From NCBI GenBank assembly GCA_900544555.1, contig UQWD01000002.1, positions 131,932 through 195,931 of the forward strand: 64,000 nt of DNA, given 5' to 3'. Under the pieces are notes generated by a model. The model saw only the letters and a program-made list of their open reading frames with translations, was not told the DNA's origin and did not search any database. Below, piece by piece: positions 42,291 through 52,900 of this stretch. Position 1 is the first letter of the stretch, and the number at the start of each line of letters is the position of its first letter. A program made the position numbers and the translations under genes. Origin of the DNA: an uncultured Eubacteriales bacterium. GTDB taxonomy: Bacteria > Bacillota > Clostridia > Christensenellales > CAG-138.

Positions 42291-44879
42291 ATGCAATCGC
42301 ATAATGCGGACGCTCAAACCATTTGCGGCGCGCTCAACACATCCGCGGATTCCGGGCTGTCCCAGAAGGAGGCTCAGCTAAGGCTAGATCAGCACGGCCC
42401 CAACAAGCTTGCCGAGAAAAAGCGCAAGCCGCTTTTGGCGCGTTTTTTTGATCAATTCAAGGACGTCATGATTCTCATCCTGCTGGCCGCGGCCGCCGTT
42501 TCATTCATTGTGGCGGTTAACGGGCATGATCCATCCGAGTTTTTTGAACCGCTCCTCATTGTGTTAATCGTGGTGCTTAACGCGGTTATGGGCATGGTTC
42601 AGGAAAGCAAGGCAGAGGCCGCGCTTGAGGCGCTTGAAAACATGAGCGCCCCGCATGCGCGCGTGCTGCGCGAAGGTAAGGAGCTGTCCATCGACGCGTG
42701 GCGGCTTGTCCCGGGCGATATCATTCTTTTGGAAGCGGGCGATTACGTGCCGGCGGACGCGAGGCTGATACAAAGCGCGTCGCTTCAATGCGAGGAAAGT
42801 GCGCTGACCGGGGAGTCCGTTCCGGTACAGAAAAACGCCAATGAAGTAGTACCCGAGGACGCGCCGCTTGGCGACCGAATCAATCAGGTTTACTCTGGGT
42901 GTTCGGTGACTTACGGGCGCGGAAAGGCCGTTGTTACTCAAACGGGTATGAATACGCAGATGGGGCGCATTGCCAACCTGATTCGGGGAGAGAAGGACGC
43001 GCGTACGCCCTTACAGATGAAGCTGGCGTCCATGGGCAAGGCGCTGGGCTTCGTAGCCCTTGGCGCGTGCGCGGTTATATTCCTTATCGGGCTAATCGAC
43101 GGCATGCCGGTGCTGGATATTTTTATGACCTCCGTTTCGTTGGCGGTTTCCGCCATTCCTGAGGGGCTGCCGGCGATTGTGACGATTGTATTATCCCTGG
43201 GCGTGACGCGGATGGCCAAACGCAACGCCATCATCCGCAGGCTTCCCGCGGTTGAAACGCTGGGAAGCGCTACGGTTATCTGTTCGGATAAAACGGGAAC
43301 GCTGACGCAAAACCGGATGACGGTAACGCGGCTGACGCCCTTTAATATAGCTGAAAACGAGCTGCTCCGTCTTTCAACCCTTTGCTGCGACGGTACGGTA
43401 TCCATTGAGAACGGCCGGGAAACGCACCTCGGAGACCCGACGGAAACGGCCATCGTTATGGCCGCGTTGAAGGCCGGCATAACGAAGGAGGAACTCAACC
43501 GGCTTTATCCCCGCGCAGCGGAGGTCCCATTTGATTCGGAGCGCAAACGCATGAGCGTGGCCGTTAAGGATGGCGACGGCTACACGGTTGTTGTAAAAGG
43601 CGGCGTGGACACGGTGCTCCCGTGCTGCGTTGACGCGCCTGAGAACGCGCAGCTTGAGGCGGAAGGCATGAGCAGGGATGCTCTCAGGGTCCTGGCAGTG
43701 GCGGTCAAGCGGGTTTCGCAAGTCAGCGAGGAGCCCGCGCCGGAGGAGCTTGAATCAGGGTTGACGTTTATAGGGCTAATCGGCATGATCGATCCGCCCA
43801 GGCAGGAAGCGAAGGACGCTGTCGCGCTATGCCGAGGGGCGGGGATTAAGCCCGTCATGATCACGGGAGATCATGTTTCGACCGCTTCGGCGATAGCGCG
43901 CGAGCTGGGAATACTTGTTGACGGAGACGAGGCTATCACAGGGGTTGAGCTTGCCGCGATGAGTGAGGAGGATCTGATAAAGCATGTGGAGAGCACCGCG
44001 GTTTACGCCAGGGTTTCGCCGGAGGATAAAATCCGTATCGTAAAAGCCTGGCAGGCGCGGGGCGCGATCGTTTCCATGACGGGGGACGGCGTAAACGACG
44101 CGCCGGCGCTTAAAGCCGCGGATATTGGCTGCGCGATGGGCATAACCGGAACGGACGTCGCCAAGGGCGCATCGGATATGATTCTTACTGACGATAATTT
44201 CGCTACTATTGTGGAAGCCGTAAAAGAGGGGCGTGGGATTTACGCCAACATCAAAAAGGCTGTGGGCTTTCTTCTTGGCACCAATATCGGAGAGGTCGTG
44301 GCGGTTTTCGCGGCGATACTGCTCTGGAAGGTAACGCCTCTGCTATCCATGCAGCTTCTATGGATTAATTTGATTACGGACAGCCTGCCGGCAATAGCTC
44401 TTGGATTGGAGAAGGTGGACGAGGATATGATGTCCGTTCCGCCCCGGCCAAAGGATGAAGGCGTGTTTGCCAACGGGCTCGGCATAAAAATCCTGCTGCT
44501 CGGCGCTTTCTTCGGCGCGTTGACGCTGATTGCTTTCCGTATCGGAATAGACGCTACCGGCGCGCTGGCTGGAGGACAGACGATGGCGTTCATGGTGCTC
44601 GGGCTTTCACAGGTTGCTCATTCGCTTAATATGCGTTCGGACAGCTCGCTGTTCCGCACGGGGTTCTTTACAAACCGATACCTGACGGGTGCTGTCGCGC
44701 TATCGTTTTTACTTACGGCGCTGCTGCTGTTTGTCGCTCCGTTAAGAACAGCGTTCGGGCTTATAGCTCTTCCTGCGGAACTGTACTGGATCGGGCTTTT
44801 GATGTGCCTGACGCCTATCGCCGTAATGGAAATAGCAAAACTTATTATAAACGCCAAGAAAAGAAAAAAGGGCGCTTAA
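42291..44879 (+). CDS. P2-type Ca2+-translocating ATPase
   Basis: An 862-residue cation pump of the SERCA/PMCA-like P2 group. It has an N-terminal cation-ATPase domain, the actuator motif LTGESVPV, the membrane motif PEGLPAIV (ion site in M4), phosphorylation site SDKTGTLTQNRM (Asp at about 333), nucleotide-binding KGGVD, and hinge motif MTGDGVNDAPALK near 600, followed by the C-terminal helices with NLITDSLPAIALG. It most likely exports calcium in exchange for protons. The ATG at 42291 is preferred because AAAGGA lies 12 nt upstream; the ATG at 42279 directly follows it. Confidence 0.93.
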   Translation: MQSHNADAQTICGALNTSADSGLSQKEAQLRLDQHGPNKLAEKKRKPLLARFFDQFKDVMILILLAAAAVSFIVAVNGHDPSEFFEPLLIVLIVVLNAVMGMVQESKAEAALEALENMSAPHARVLREGKELSIDAWRLVPGDIILLEAGDYVPADARLIQSASLQCEESALTGESVPVQKNANEVVPEDAPLGDRINQVYSGCSVTYGRGKAVVTQTGMNTQMGRIANLIRGEKDARTPLQMKLASMGKALGFVALGACAVIFLIGLIDGMPVLDIFMTSVSLAVSAIPEGLPAIVTIVLSLGVTRMAKRNAIIRRLPAVETLGSATVICSDKTGTLTQNRMTVTRLTPFNIAENELLRLSTLCCDGTVSIENGRETHLGDPTETAIVMAALKAGITKEELNRLYPRAAEVPFDSERKRMSVAVKDGDGYTVVVKGGVDTVLPCCVDAPENAQLEAEGMSRDALRVLAVAVKRVSQVSEEPAPEELESGLTFIGLIGMIDPPRQEAKDAVALCRGAGIKPVMITGDHVSTASAIARELGILVDGDEAITGVELAAMSEEDLIKHVESTAVYARVSPEDKIRIVKAWQARGAIVSMTGDGVNDAPALKAADIGCAMGITGTDVAKGASDMILTDDNFATIVEAVKEGRGIYANIKKAVGFLLGTNIGEVVAVFAAILLWKVTPLLSMQLLWINLITDSLPAIALGLEKVDEDMMSVPPRPKDEGVFANGLGIKILLLGAFFGALTLIAFRIGIDATGALAGGQTMAFMVLGLSQVAHSLNMRSDSSLFRTGFFTNRYLTGAVALSFLLTALLLFVAPLRTAFGLIALPAELYWIGLLMCLTPIAVMEIAKLIINAKKRKKGA

Positions 44880-45451
44880 GCCGCAGACAAGCGCTAACCC
44901 GCATGCGGCGTTAAGACAAAAAACGCGATAGTTCATTCGGCTCCCTTAAGCGAAAAGGGAGCCTTTGTAAATATTGCTCAAACTATACATAGCACAACAC
45001 AAACAAAGTTAACGTTATATATGATGACAGTTTGCCGTTACGTGAAAGCAGAGGAGAAGGGACCAAAAACGCGTTATTCTGTATTTGCGCTGTTTCGTTC
45101 TATTAAGGTATTGTCAGTTGAAGGCTTTTAATATTATGCGCTTGATATATATTATTCCTCACATTATGTGATTTAGGCTGGGGGAATGGGGATTTTCGGC
45201 GCCGTCCTGGCCCCGAGGGTAAAATTATGCCGATGAAAGGTTGTTTAATGACCGATCAACATAAAAAAATAATTATTTTTTATGAATATTTAAAAACTAC
45301 GTGTTGTAGAATGCTCTCATGTATGATACAATGACTTAAAGTGTAAGTGTTACGCTATTTAACATCGATTACATTGTTCAACGCCGCCGCAGCCTGCGAT
45401 TATCCACAGGCTGTTGGGCTTTGAAAATATACATTGAAAGGGAATGTCAGC
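44880..45451. other. intergenic region upstream of the BlaI-like gene
   Basis: Apart from the terminator at 44938-44966 nothing is recognised in about 570 bp of AT-rich DNA. Confidence 0.35.
44938..44966 (+). terminator. terminator of the P-ATPase gene
   Basis: GGCTCCC pairs with GGGAGCC around AAGCGAAAA-type loop sequence, followed by TTTG, about 60 nt after the stop. Confidence 0.6.
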
Positions 45452-45823
45452 ATGAACGAAGTGAAAAGCTTGCCAAGGAGCGAGCTGGAGATCATTAAAG
45501 CGATGTGGTCGTTAAACGAGCCGGTAAGTGCGGCGCAGCTAAACAATCACATTCAAAAGGGTTGGCGTGTGCAGACGCTTATTACCCATCTGGCCAGAAT
45601 GGTCGCTAAACAGGTAGTAACAGTGGAACACCGCCCCGCAACGCATGGAGCCCGTTATTTTTACAGCCCATGCATCGATAAAACGGAGTATATCAATCAG
45701 GAGACATCGTTGTTTATTGAAAGGCTTCACGATGATAATATCAAGAGCGTGATGGACTCCATGTTCAGTTCGGGTAAAATTAAGAAGGAAGACGCTCAAT
45801 ACCTGCTATCGCTGTTTAAATAA
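45452..45823 (+). CDS. BlaI/MecI/CopY-family transcriptional regulator, orphan
   Basis: A 123-residue repressor of the BlaI/MecI type: LPRSELEIIKAMWSLNEPVSAAQLNNHI, VQTLITHLARMVAKQVV and the wing region ARYFYSPCIDKTEY, followed by a C-terminal dimerisation helix. BlaI proteins usually pair with a membrane-bound BlaR1 antirepressor protease, but none is adjacent. Start ATG 45452 has AAAGGGA about 12 nt upstream. The nearby large surface-protein gene is a candidate target only by proximity. Confidence 0.85.
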   Translation: MNEVKSLPRSELEIIKAMWSLNEPVSAAQLNNHIQKGWRVQTLITHLARMVAKQVVTVEHRPATHGARYFYSPCIDKTEYINQETSLFIERLHDDNIKSVMDSMFSSGKIKKEDAQYLLSLFK

Positions 45824-45851
45824 CGGCTGATGAACGCGAAATTGATATGAA

Positions 45852-45905
45852 GGCCCGTTTGCCGGTATTCCATGCGATGGATACCGGCTCGTGGGCTTTC
45901 GTTTT
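45852..45905 (+). terminator. terminator of the BlaI-like gene
   Basis: A long stem, GCCGGTAT.CCAT with ATGG.TACCGGC, extended by GCCC/GGGC, is followed by TTTCGTTTTC. Confidence 0.65.
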
Positions 45906-46020
45906 CAAAAAAATAAAGCGGGACGCGGAAAGAAACGCTATATTTTCGACAGAGGGATATTGCTATTTATGGTGCGACCGAATATACTGATCATACAAAA
46001 GCATGAGAGGAGTCGTAAAA

Positions 46021-46305
46021 ATGAGCGAACTTGACATAGTCCTGCTCTATAAGGCGCAGAATGAGGCGGAGGCTGGAATGATCGCTGAAGTGCTCAGGGA
46101 TGCGGGCATCGAGTGCCTGGTAAAAACGCAGGGAGCCGGGTTTTTATACCAAAGCTCCATATTAATGGGCGTGGATGTTTGTGTAGCGGCCGATCAGCAT
46201 GAAGAAGCGAAAGAACTCATTGAGGGCTACTTTAACGCCTCTGAATTTGTTTTGGATGGCGATGAAATTGCGGACGTTGATCGGGTTGAATCGGAGGACG
46301 ATTAG
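46021..46305 (+). CDS. DUF2007-domain signal-transducing-like small protein
   Basis: A 94-residue protein matching DUF2007: VLLYKAQNEAEAGMIAEVLRDAGIEC, followed by GVDVCVAADQHEEAKELIEGY, and an acidic C-terminus. DUF2007 is found alone or as a domain in PII-like or membrane contexts and has no firm function. AGAGGAG lies about 9 nt upstream of the ATG. Confidence 0.8.
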   Translation: MSELDIVLLYKAQNEAEAGMIAEVLRDAGIECLVKTQGAGFLYQSSILMGVDVCVAADQHEEAKELIEGYFNASEFVLDGDEIADVDRVESEDD

Positions 46306-46917
46306 CTTTGGGGGAGTCAGCTTTAGCTGGATTTATAACCATAAGTAAACCGATCCTTAGCGGCCGCCTTTGTGCCCAAGCCCCAGGTGTATTGATAAAC
46401 GTCTAACGGGCCCTAAAACAACAGCCGTACGTTTATGGCTGCTGGATACAACAAGCACAATTACGATGGGCGCTCCGCCATTAGGAACGCCCAATCTTGC
46501 ATACGCATTAAAGCGCATGCCAAGCCTAAACAGACATTAATGCTAATATAAATACAATTTCTCACAAATTTGTGAATCTTATAATAAAGCTGCGTTTACC
46601 TTAAAGCCGAATAGAGGAACAGAGACAACTAAAATATATACCCTATAAAACCGGGCATGAAGCCTTAACTTCACGGCATTAACGATTTTTATCCGTACCG
46701 GCGATTACCTGTTTTGATTTGAAATGAGATATGAATATTTAATTGCAAGCGTACAGGCTGTGACAAAAGCGATTAAACTTTTTAAGCGTTGCATGAAGGC
46801 TCTATCGCTTAGGGCACAAAGCCCCTGTGCGGGATAAGCCTTACTGCGCAAGGCTTTTGGTTCGCAACAAGAATGTGGCCGCGAGCGTATGGAAGTTATC
46901 GCTTAACAAAACTTTAA
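46306..46917. other. intergenic region
   Basis: About 600 bp without a credible gene. A hairpin GGGCGCTCC/GGAACGCCC lies near 46468-46492 (one mismatch, no T-run). A short stretch near 46845-46865 (AGCCTTACTGCGCAAGGCTT) resembles the CCTTGC/GCAAGG stem of the dispersed repeat, but the rest does not match. Confidence 0.3.
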
Positions 46918-46951
46918 ACGACTGGCCCCTCCAATGCTAGGGGCCAGTCGT
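46918..46951 (-). terminator. strong terminator of the giant surface-protein gene
   Basis: A perfect 13-bp stem ACGACTGGCCCCT / AGGGGCCAGTCGT with an 8-nt loop, followed on the minus strand by a T-rich tail (TTTAAAGTTTT). Confidence 0.75.
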
Positions 46952-46991
46952 CAACATTATAGATGCTGATTACCGGTCGGTTATTGAAAGC

Positions 46992-49900
46992 CTATCTGCG
47001 CTTCCTGCGCGCAATGAATCCGGCTGTTCCGGCGGCAGCTGACACAGCGCCGAGTACCGTAAGGCTTATACCGCCAGCTTTAGGAGGATCCTCAGGCGTA
47101 GGCGTAGGCTGCCCTGGAGTAGGCGTGGGCTGCCCTGGAGTAGGCGTAGGCTGCTCAGGCGTGGGCGTGGGCTGCTCAGGCGTGGGCGTGGGCTGCTCAG
47201 GCGTAGGCGTAGGCTGCTCAGGCGTGGGAGTAGCGCCGATTTCAAGGTACCGGGCAGTTATGGTCAGGTTGCTTTGCACGTTTGTGAAAACGCCGTCCCA
47301 TCCGGCAAAATCATAGCCTTCATGAACCGGAGGCTCGGGAGCCACAGCATCCTCTCCCGCAAGAACGGGCTGCTCTTCAATCGTTTCTCCGGTCAGTCCA
47401 TCGACAAACGTTACCGTGTATTGTGTCTGCTCAGTCTCTACCAGCACATAGAGCCTGATTTCATTGTAAGTCGGGTTTGTCGCGGGCCATATATCAAACG
47501 CGGGGGCCTGGCCTTCTATCGATTCAACGTAGGATAGATGATCCCAAATGCCTGTTTCGCTCGAATCCGTACGCATATTGCCTTCGCCGTCCCATATCCA
47601 GTTATTCCGTGGAGACTGCGTCAGGCCCAGCCAGGAGTAGCCGTTTACCTGCACTATTTCGCAGTACTGGCTGTTGTTCAGGCTCATAATTGTCCCGGCC
47701 GTGTTTTTGGAGAATACCCAGTTGTGCTTCATTTGGGCATTTATTATCGCTTCCTGGCCGCCGTATTCGCCAAGCTGAGCGGCGTCGCCCACAAGCCGGA
47801 TGCTGCTCTGACGATCATAAACGTCGCTCATCATCATCAGCTGGCCGTTATACTCGGAAGCGATAACGTACTGCTTACCAGGAATAATTTCATTGGTGCG
47901 CACGTAAACGCCGCCTTCCACAACGGTGGTAACCGTCACGTCGCACGTATCCGTGAACCCGCCGTCCACGGTTGTTACCGTGATTTGAGCGGCTCCTGGA
48001 GCAACCGCCGACACAACACCGTTACTGTCGACACTCGCTACGGATTCGTTGGAGGATTTCCAAGACACCGCGCGGTTCGCGGCGTTAAACGGAAGCACGG
48101 CCGCGGCCAATTTGGTGCTGGATCCAACGATCATCAGCGTTTCGTTCCGATCGAGCGTCACGCCCGTTACGCTCACGTCGCCAGGTGGAGGCGGGGGGTT
48201 GGAGGGGACCATAAACATGCCGGTTATCTGCGCGTCATGTCCAATAGGCGAGAAATAAGTCGCTTCACCGGTTTCCAGGTTAACTTCCTGAAGGCCGTTC
48301 ACATCGCAGTAAGAGGCCCACAGCATGATCTGGTTGTCGTGATCGTAGGTAAGGGACTGCCCGTAATTGACCTCCTCACAGCCGGTAGGCCCGATAAGCT
48401 CCGCCTGAGCGGTTTCAAGATCAAGCCTGTAAAGAAGGCCGCTGTTCGCGGTTATCCCGTACGCTTCTCCCTCGGTTGTAATATCGAAAATCCAGATGAT
48501 GTCTTCGGTATTGGGCTTACCGACTTCACGCAGCTCACCGGAACCCATATTAACCTCATAGAGCATCCATCTGCCCTGCTCTCTGAAGCCAACCGCGTAC
48601 ATGCGGCCAGTTGCGTAATTGTAGGCCATAGACATGATCTGCGCGCCGCAGTTATAACCGTTGTAATACCACTGTGTATCGTCGAGCGTGGTCATAAAAT
48701 AATCGCCTGTAGCTGTAAACCCGTAAATCGTTCCGTAGGCATACGCCATGGCATAAGTTCCCTGGCCCGGGGTGTAAAGGGATTCAAGCTCCGATGGATT
48801 ATTTGCGTAGAAGGAAACCATGTCGTCCTGCATGCCGCTGGCGGCCCAGGTACGGAACGCGTACAGCCGAGTGTCGGGCAAGCCCTCGCTGACGGTAACG
48901 GCGCATTCATCCATGAACCCGCCATCGTGTGTGGTAATGGTGATTACGGCCTCGCCGACGGATACGCCGCGGACATTGCCGTCTTGATCAACCGACGCGA
49001 CGGACGTATCGGAGGAGGTCAGCGTTACTCCATCATCATACGCGTAAACAGGATTAATAACCCAGTTGAGCTTTGTTCCAGAACCCACGCGGATGTTGGC
49101 CTCATGCCGGTCAAGCTCAACGCTCTCAACCGGAATCGCTTCGCCCGCGTATACGTTGGCGAGCCAGCCGCAATCGTGCCCCTGGCTCCAGAAGCCCGTC
49201 TTTTCATAAGACCAGGTGAAGGTGTATTCGCCGGACTCAGGCGCAAAGTACACATACTCGTCCCAGGGCATGAGCTGGAGCTCTGCGTCGTTTTCGTAGC
49301 GGGAGACTTCCTCGCCGTTGACGTAAAACGCCAGATGCGCCATGCCCGGGTGGCAGCTTACGCGCCAGTCAAAGCGGATCATCTCGCCCTCGTTGAGGTA
49401 ATGCGTGGTAGAGATTTGGCTCACCGTGCTGTTCTTCGCCACGTTGGTGCTCGTTGCGCAAAGCACATCCTGGAATCTAACGACTTCCCACGGATATTCT
49501 CCGCCGGTTTCAAATTGCAGCAGGCCGGGCTCAAGGTTCAGCGCTTCGTCGAGCGACTCCGAGGGCTTATCGCCGGAACCGTTTGCGAAATCAGCGAAGA
49601 AGGTACCGAGAACAAAATAACCCAGTTCGTCCCCGATGAACCCGAGATCGTTAATTTCTCCGGTTTGAGGATCAACGGTGTAAAGCTTCCCGTATATCCC
49701 CAGCGAGGAACCGGAAAGCGAGGAGTAGGTAAGGTAGACAAGCCCGTCTTCCCTGTTGTACGTTGCGGACGGAACCCACGCGTTGCGATCCTCAAACCGC
49801 CCTATGGCAGTCGCGTTGCCGTCAAGATCGAGTTTTACGATGTTTCGGGTAAGGAAATCCACGGTGAAGAATTCGCCGTTACCTATGTACGCTATGGGAA

Positions 49901-52900
49901 GAATAAACACGTAGTCGTTCGTGTTCCACGACGCGACCTGCGTAGCGCGGCCGGTAGCGCGGTCTACCTCGCAAAGCTTGTTGTCGCCGGCCAGGCCATA
50001 GATTTTATCGGATTCCCAGTCGTAGGTAAGCGCCTCGATGCGCTGATTACAGGAGCCTATAAGGGTGGTTTCAAAGGTTTCGGTATCCACCGAATAGAAG
50101 TTGTAGTCGTTATCCAGCCCGTAGATGGTTTCCCCGTCGTACGCCGCGCTGAAGAACTCAACGCCCGCGCGGGAAAGCTCCGTAAGCGTGTTGGAAGGAT
50201 CCAACGTGCTGAATTTCACCCACGCGGGATAAGGCACGTAGGAACCGTCGTCCGTAAAGTGGTTGCGGGTATAGCCCAAAATGGTGGTGTTATCGGGAAC
50301 GCTGGGCTCCGGGTTCGCGAAGTCCGCGAAGAACGTGCCGAGCGCATAATATCCCTTTTCCTCGCCGATGTATCCAAGGTCAACAACCTCGCCTGTTTGT
50401 GGATTCACGGAGTAGAGGTTGGAGCATGTGCCGAGCGAGGAGCCGGTAAGCGAAGTGTAGGTGAGGTAGACAAGCCCGTCTTGCCTGTTATACGTCGCGG
50501 ACGGCACCCACGCGTTCGGGTCGTTAAGGCGGCCGATAGCAGTCGCGTTGCCGTCAAGCTCCAGCTTGAAGATGTTGCGCGTTAGGAAATCCACGGTGAT
50601 GAACTCACCGTTGCCGACATAGGCGATGGGCAGGATGAACTGGTAGCTGTTCGTGTTCCACGACGCGACCTGCGTAGCGCGGCCGGTAGCGCGGTCGACT
50701 TCGCATAACTTGTTGTCGCTGGCAATGCCGTAGATCTTATCGGATTCCCAGTCGTAGGTTAGCGCCTCAATGCGCTGATTGCAGGAGCCTATAAGGGTGG
50801 TTTCAAAGGTTTCGGTATCGACCGAGTAGAAATTGTAATCAATATCCAACCCGTAGATTGCCTCCCCGTCGAACGCCGCGCTGAAGAATTTGACGCCCGC
50901 GCGGGAAAGCTCCGTCAGCGTGCCCGCCGGGTTTTTTGTATCAAACATCACCCATGCGTTGTAAGGCACATAGGAGCCATCCTCACCAAAGATGTTGCGG
51001 GTATAGCCGATGATGGTGGTACCGCCCTGAAAATAGCTGCCCGTGTCGGAATACAGAGCGGTTACGGTCATGTCGCCCTGGACCGTCGTGAATGCACGGT
51101 CCCAGCCGGAGAACTTATAACCGTCATGCTCGGGCGGTTCGGGAGCGACGGCGTCCTTGCCTATCTGTACAGCCTGCTCCTCAATTATCTCGTTATTTAG
51201 CCCGTCCACAAAGGTTATGGTGCAATATTCAGCCGGCGTGACCGTGACCGCGCACTCAGCTTTAAATCCGCCGTCAACAGCGGCAGCTGTAATCACAGCG
51301 GTTCCCGCGCTGATTGCGCTCACTGCGCCGTTTTCAACCGTAGCCACACCCTCGTCGCTTGAGGTCCAAACAATATCCCGTATATCGGCGTTTTCCGGCG
51401 TGAACGCGCATTCCAACCGAGCTTCGAAGTTCTCAGCCAGCGTCAGGCTCGTTTCGCTCAGGGTAATCCCCTCAACATGAACGACCGGCAGATCGCTGGC
51501 GGTAAACGTAAGAGAACCGGTTTCGTTTGCGCTGTAACCGGTTACAAGCAGATAGTATACGCCGCCCTCTAATGCGGTATAGTCAATTTTGCTGAATCGA
51601 GAACCATTGTCGTCGTTAGAGTCGATGAGATTAAAATCCGAGTCGTAAAGGCTTATATATGTATCGATCAATTTGCCGCTCGCGTCGCTTGCCGTTTCAA
51701 AGGAATATATATGAAGCGGCTCAAGCTCAACCATAAACCCAACGGCCCAGGTGATCGTGTAAGCGACTCCGTTGCGGCTGTACCGGATTTGCTCGGATTC
51801 GTTCCAGCCGAGCGTCAATCCTGCGGACTCTCCAAACTCTGCCTCGCGGTATGTAATACCGGCCTCGTTCGGGAGATCTATCGGGTTTACTACGGTGACC
51901 GCGCAGGAAGCGATGAAGTTGCCGTCGTTGGTAACAGCGCTTATCTGAGTTTCGCCCACGCTTACCGCGGTAACCAGACCATTTTGATCCACGGTTGCCA
52001 CATCCTCGTCGTCGGACTGCCAGGACATGGATTTATCCGTCGCGTTCGACGGTTCAACAGCCGCGATGAGCGTGCCCTTGGAACCGACGGCCAGTATGCC
52101 CGATTCGGCGTTAAACGATATTCCAGTAACGTCGATAGGTTCGGGAACCGTAACGGAGCAATGGGCGGTAAAGCCGCCTTCTTGGGTTGTCGCCGTAATG
52201 ACGGCGGTTCCCGTGCTGACGCCGGTAACGAGGCCGGCGTCGCTCACCGTCGCTACGCCTTCATCGCTGGACGACCAGGTATAGTTTTTAACTGAGGCAT
52301 CTTCCGGCTCAATGAGCGCGGAGAGCTGAAGCGTTTCGTTAATGTATACGGTAGCTTCCGCCGGTTCGACGCTCACGCCCGTTACCGGCCTAATCTCGCC
52401 GATGCGCACGTCATCAAGCCACGCGCAGTCTTCCCCATAGTCGTCGCCTGAATCCTTAACATATTTCCATTCAAACACATGTTCGCCGGGGGTAGGCACG
52501 TAAATATGCTCCCTCCAGTCCGCAAGTACTCCGTTGGAAGGGCTTGACAAAATGGCCGCGGTCTGCCCGTCAACGATAAATAAGGCCTTATCGTAGTTCG
52601 CCTCGCTGCTTACGCTCCATTCAAACTCAATGGTCTGCCCCTCCTGAGTCGTCATGGTTGTTGTAACGGAGCTGCTTCCGTTATTTACACCCTGGCATGT
52701 GGATACGGCTGCATTGCGATCTTCCAATTCCACGGCCGTCCACGGATATTCTCCGCCAGTCGTAAAGCTGAGCGCGCCGCCCTCGATATTCAGGGCGAGA
52801 TCCAGCTGTTCGTCTTTGGTGGACAAAGGATCTGCAGCTCCCTCGCCTCCTGCGCCGCCCGCCATTGCCGCGAACGGTATGGCGCAAAGTGCCATAATTA

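Noticed and set aside
47538..50585. A 1015-codon open frame on the plus strand
   Set aside because: It lies wholly antisense to the giant surface-protein gene, whose domains are clearly recognisable, has no ribosome binding site and no family features. It results from the codon usage of the repetitive gene.
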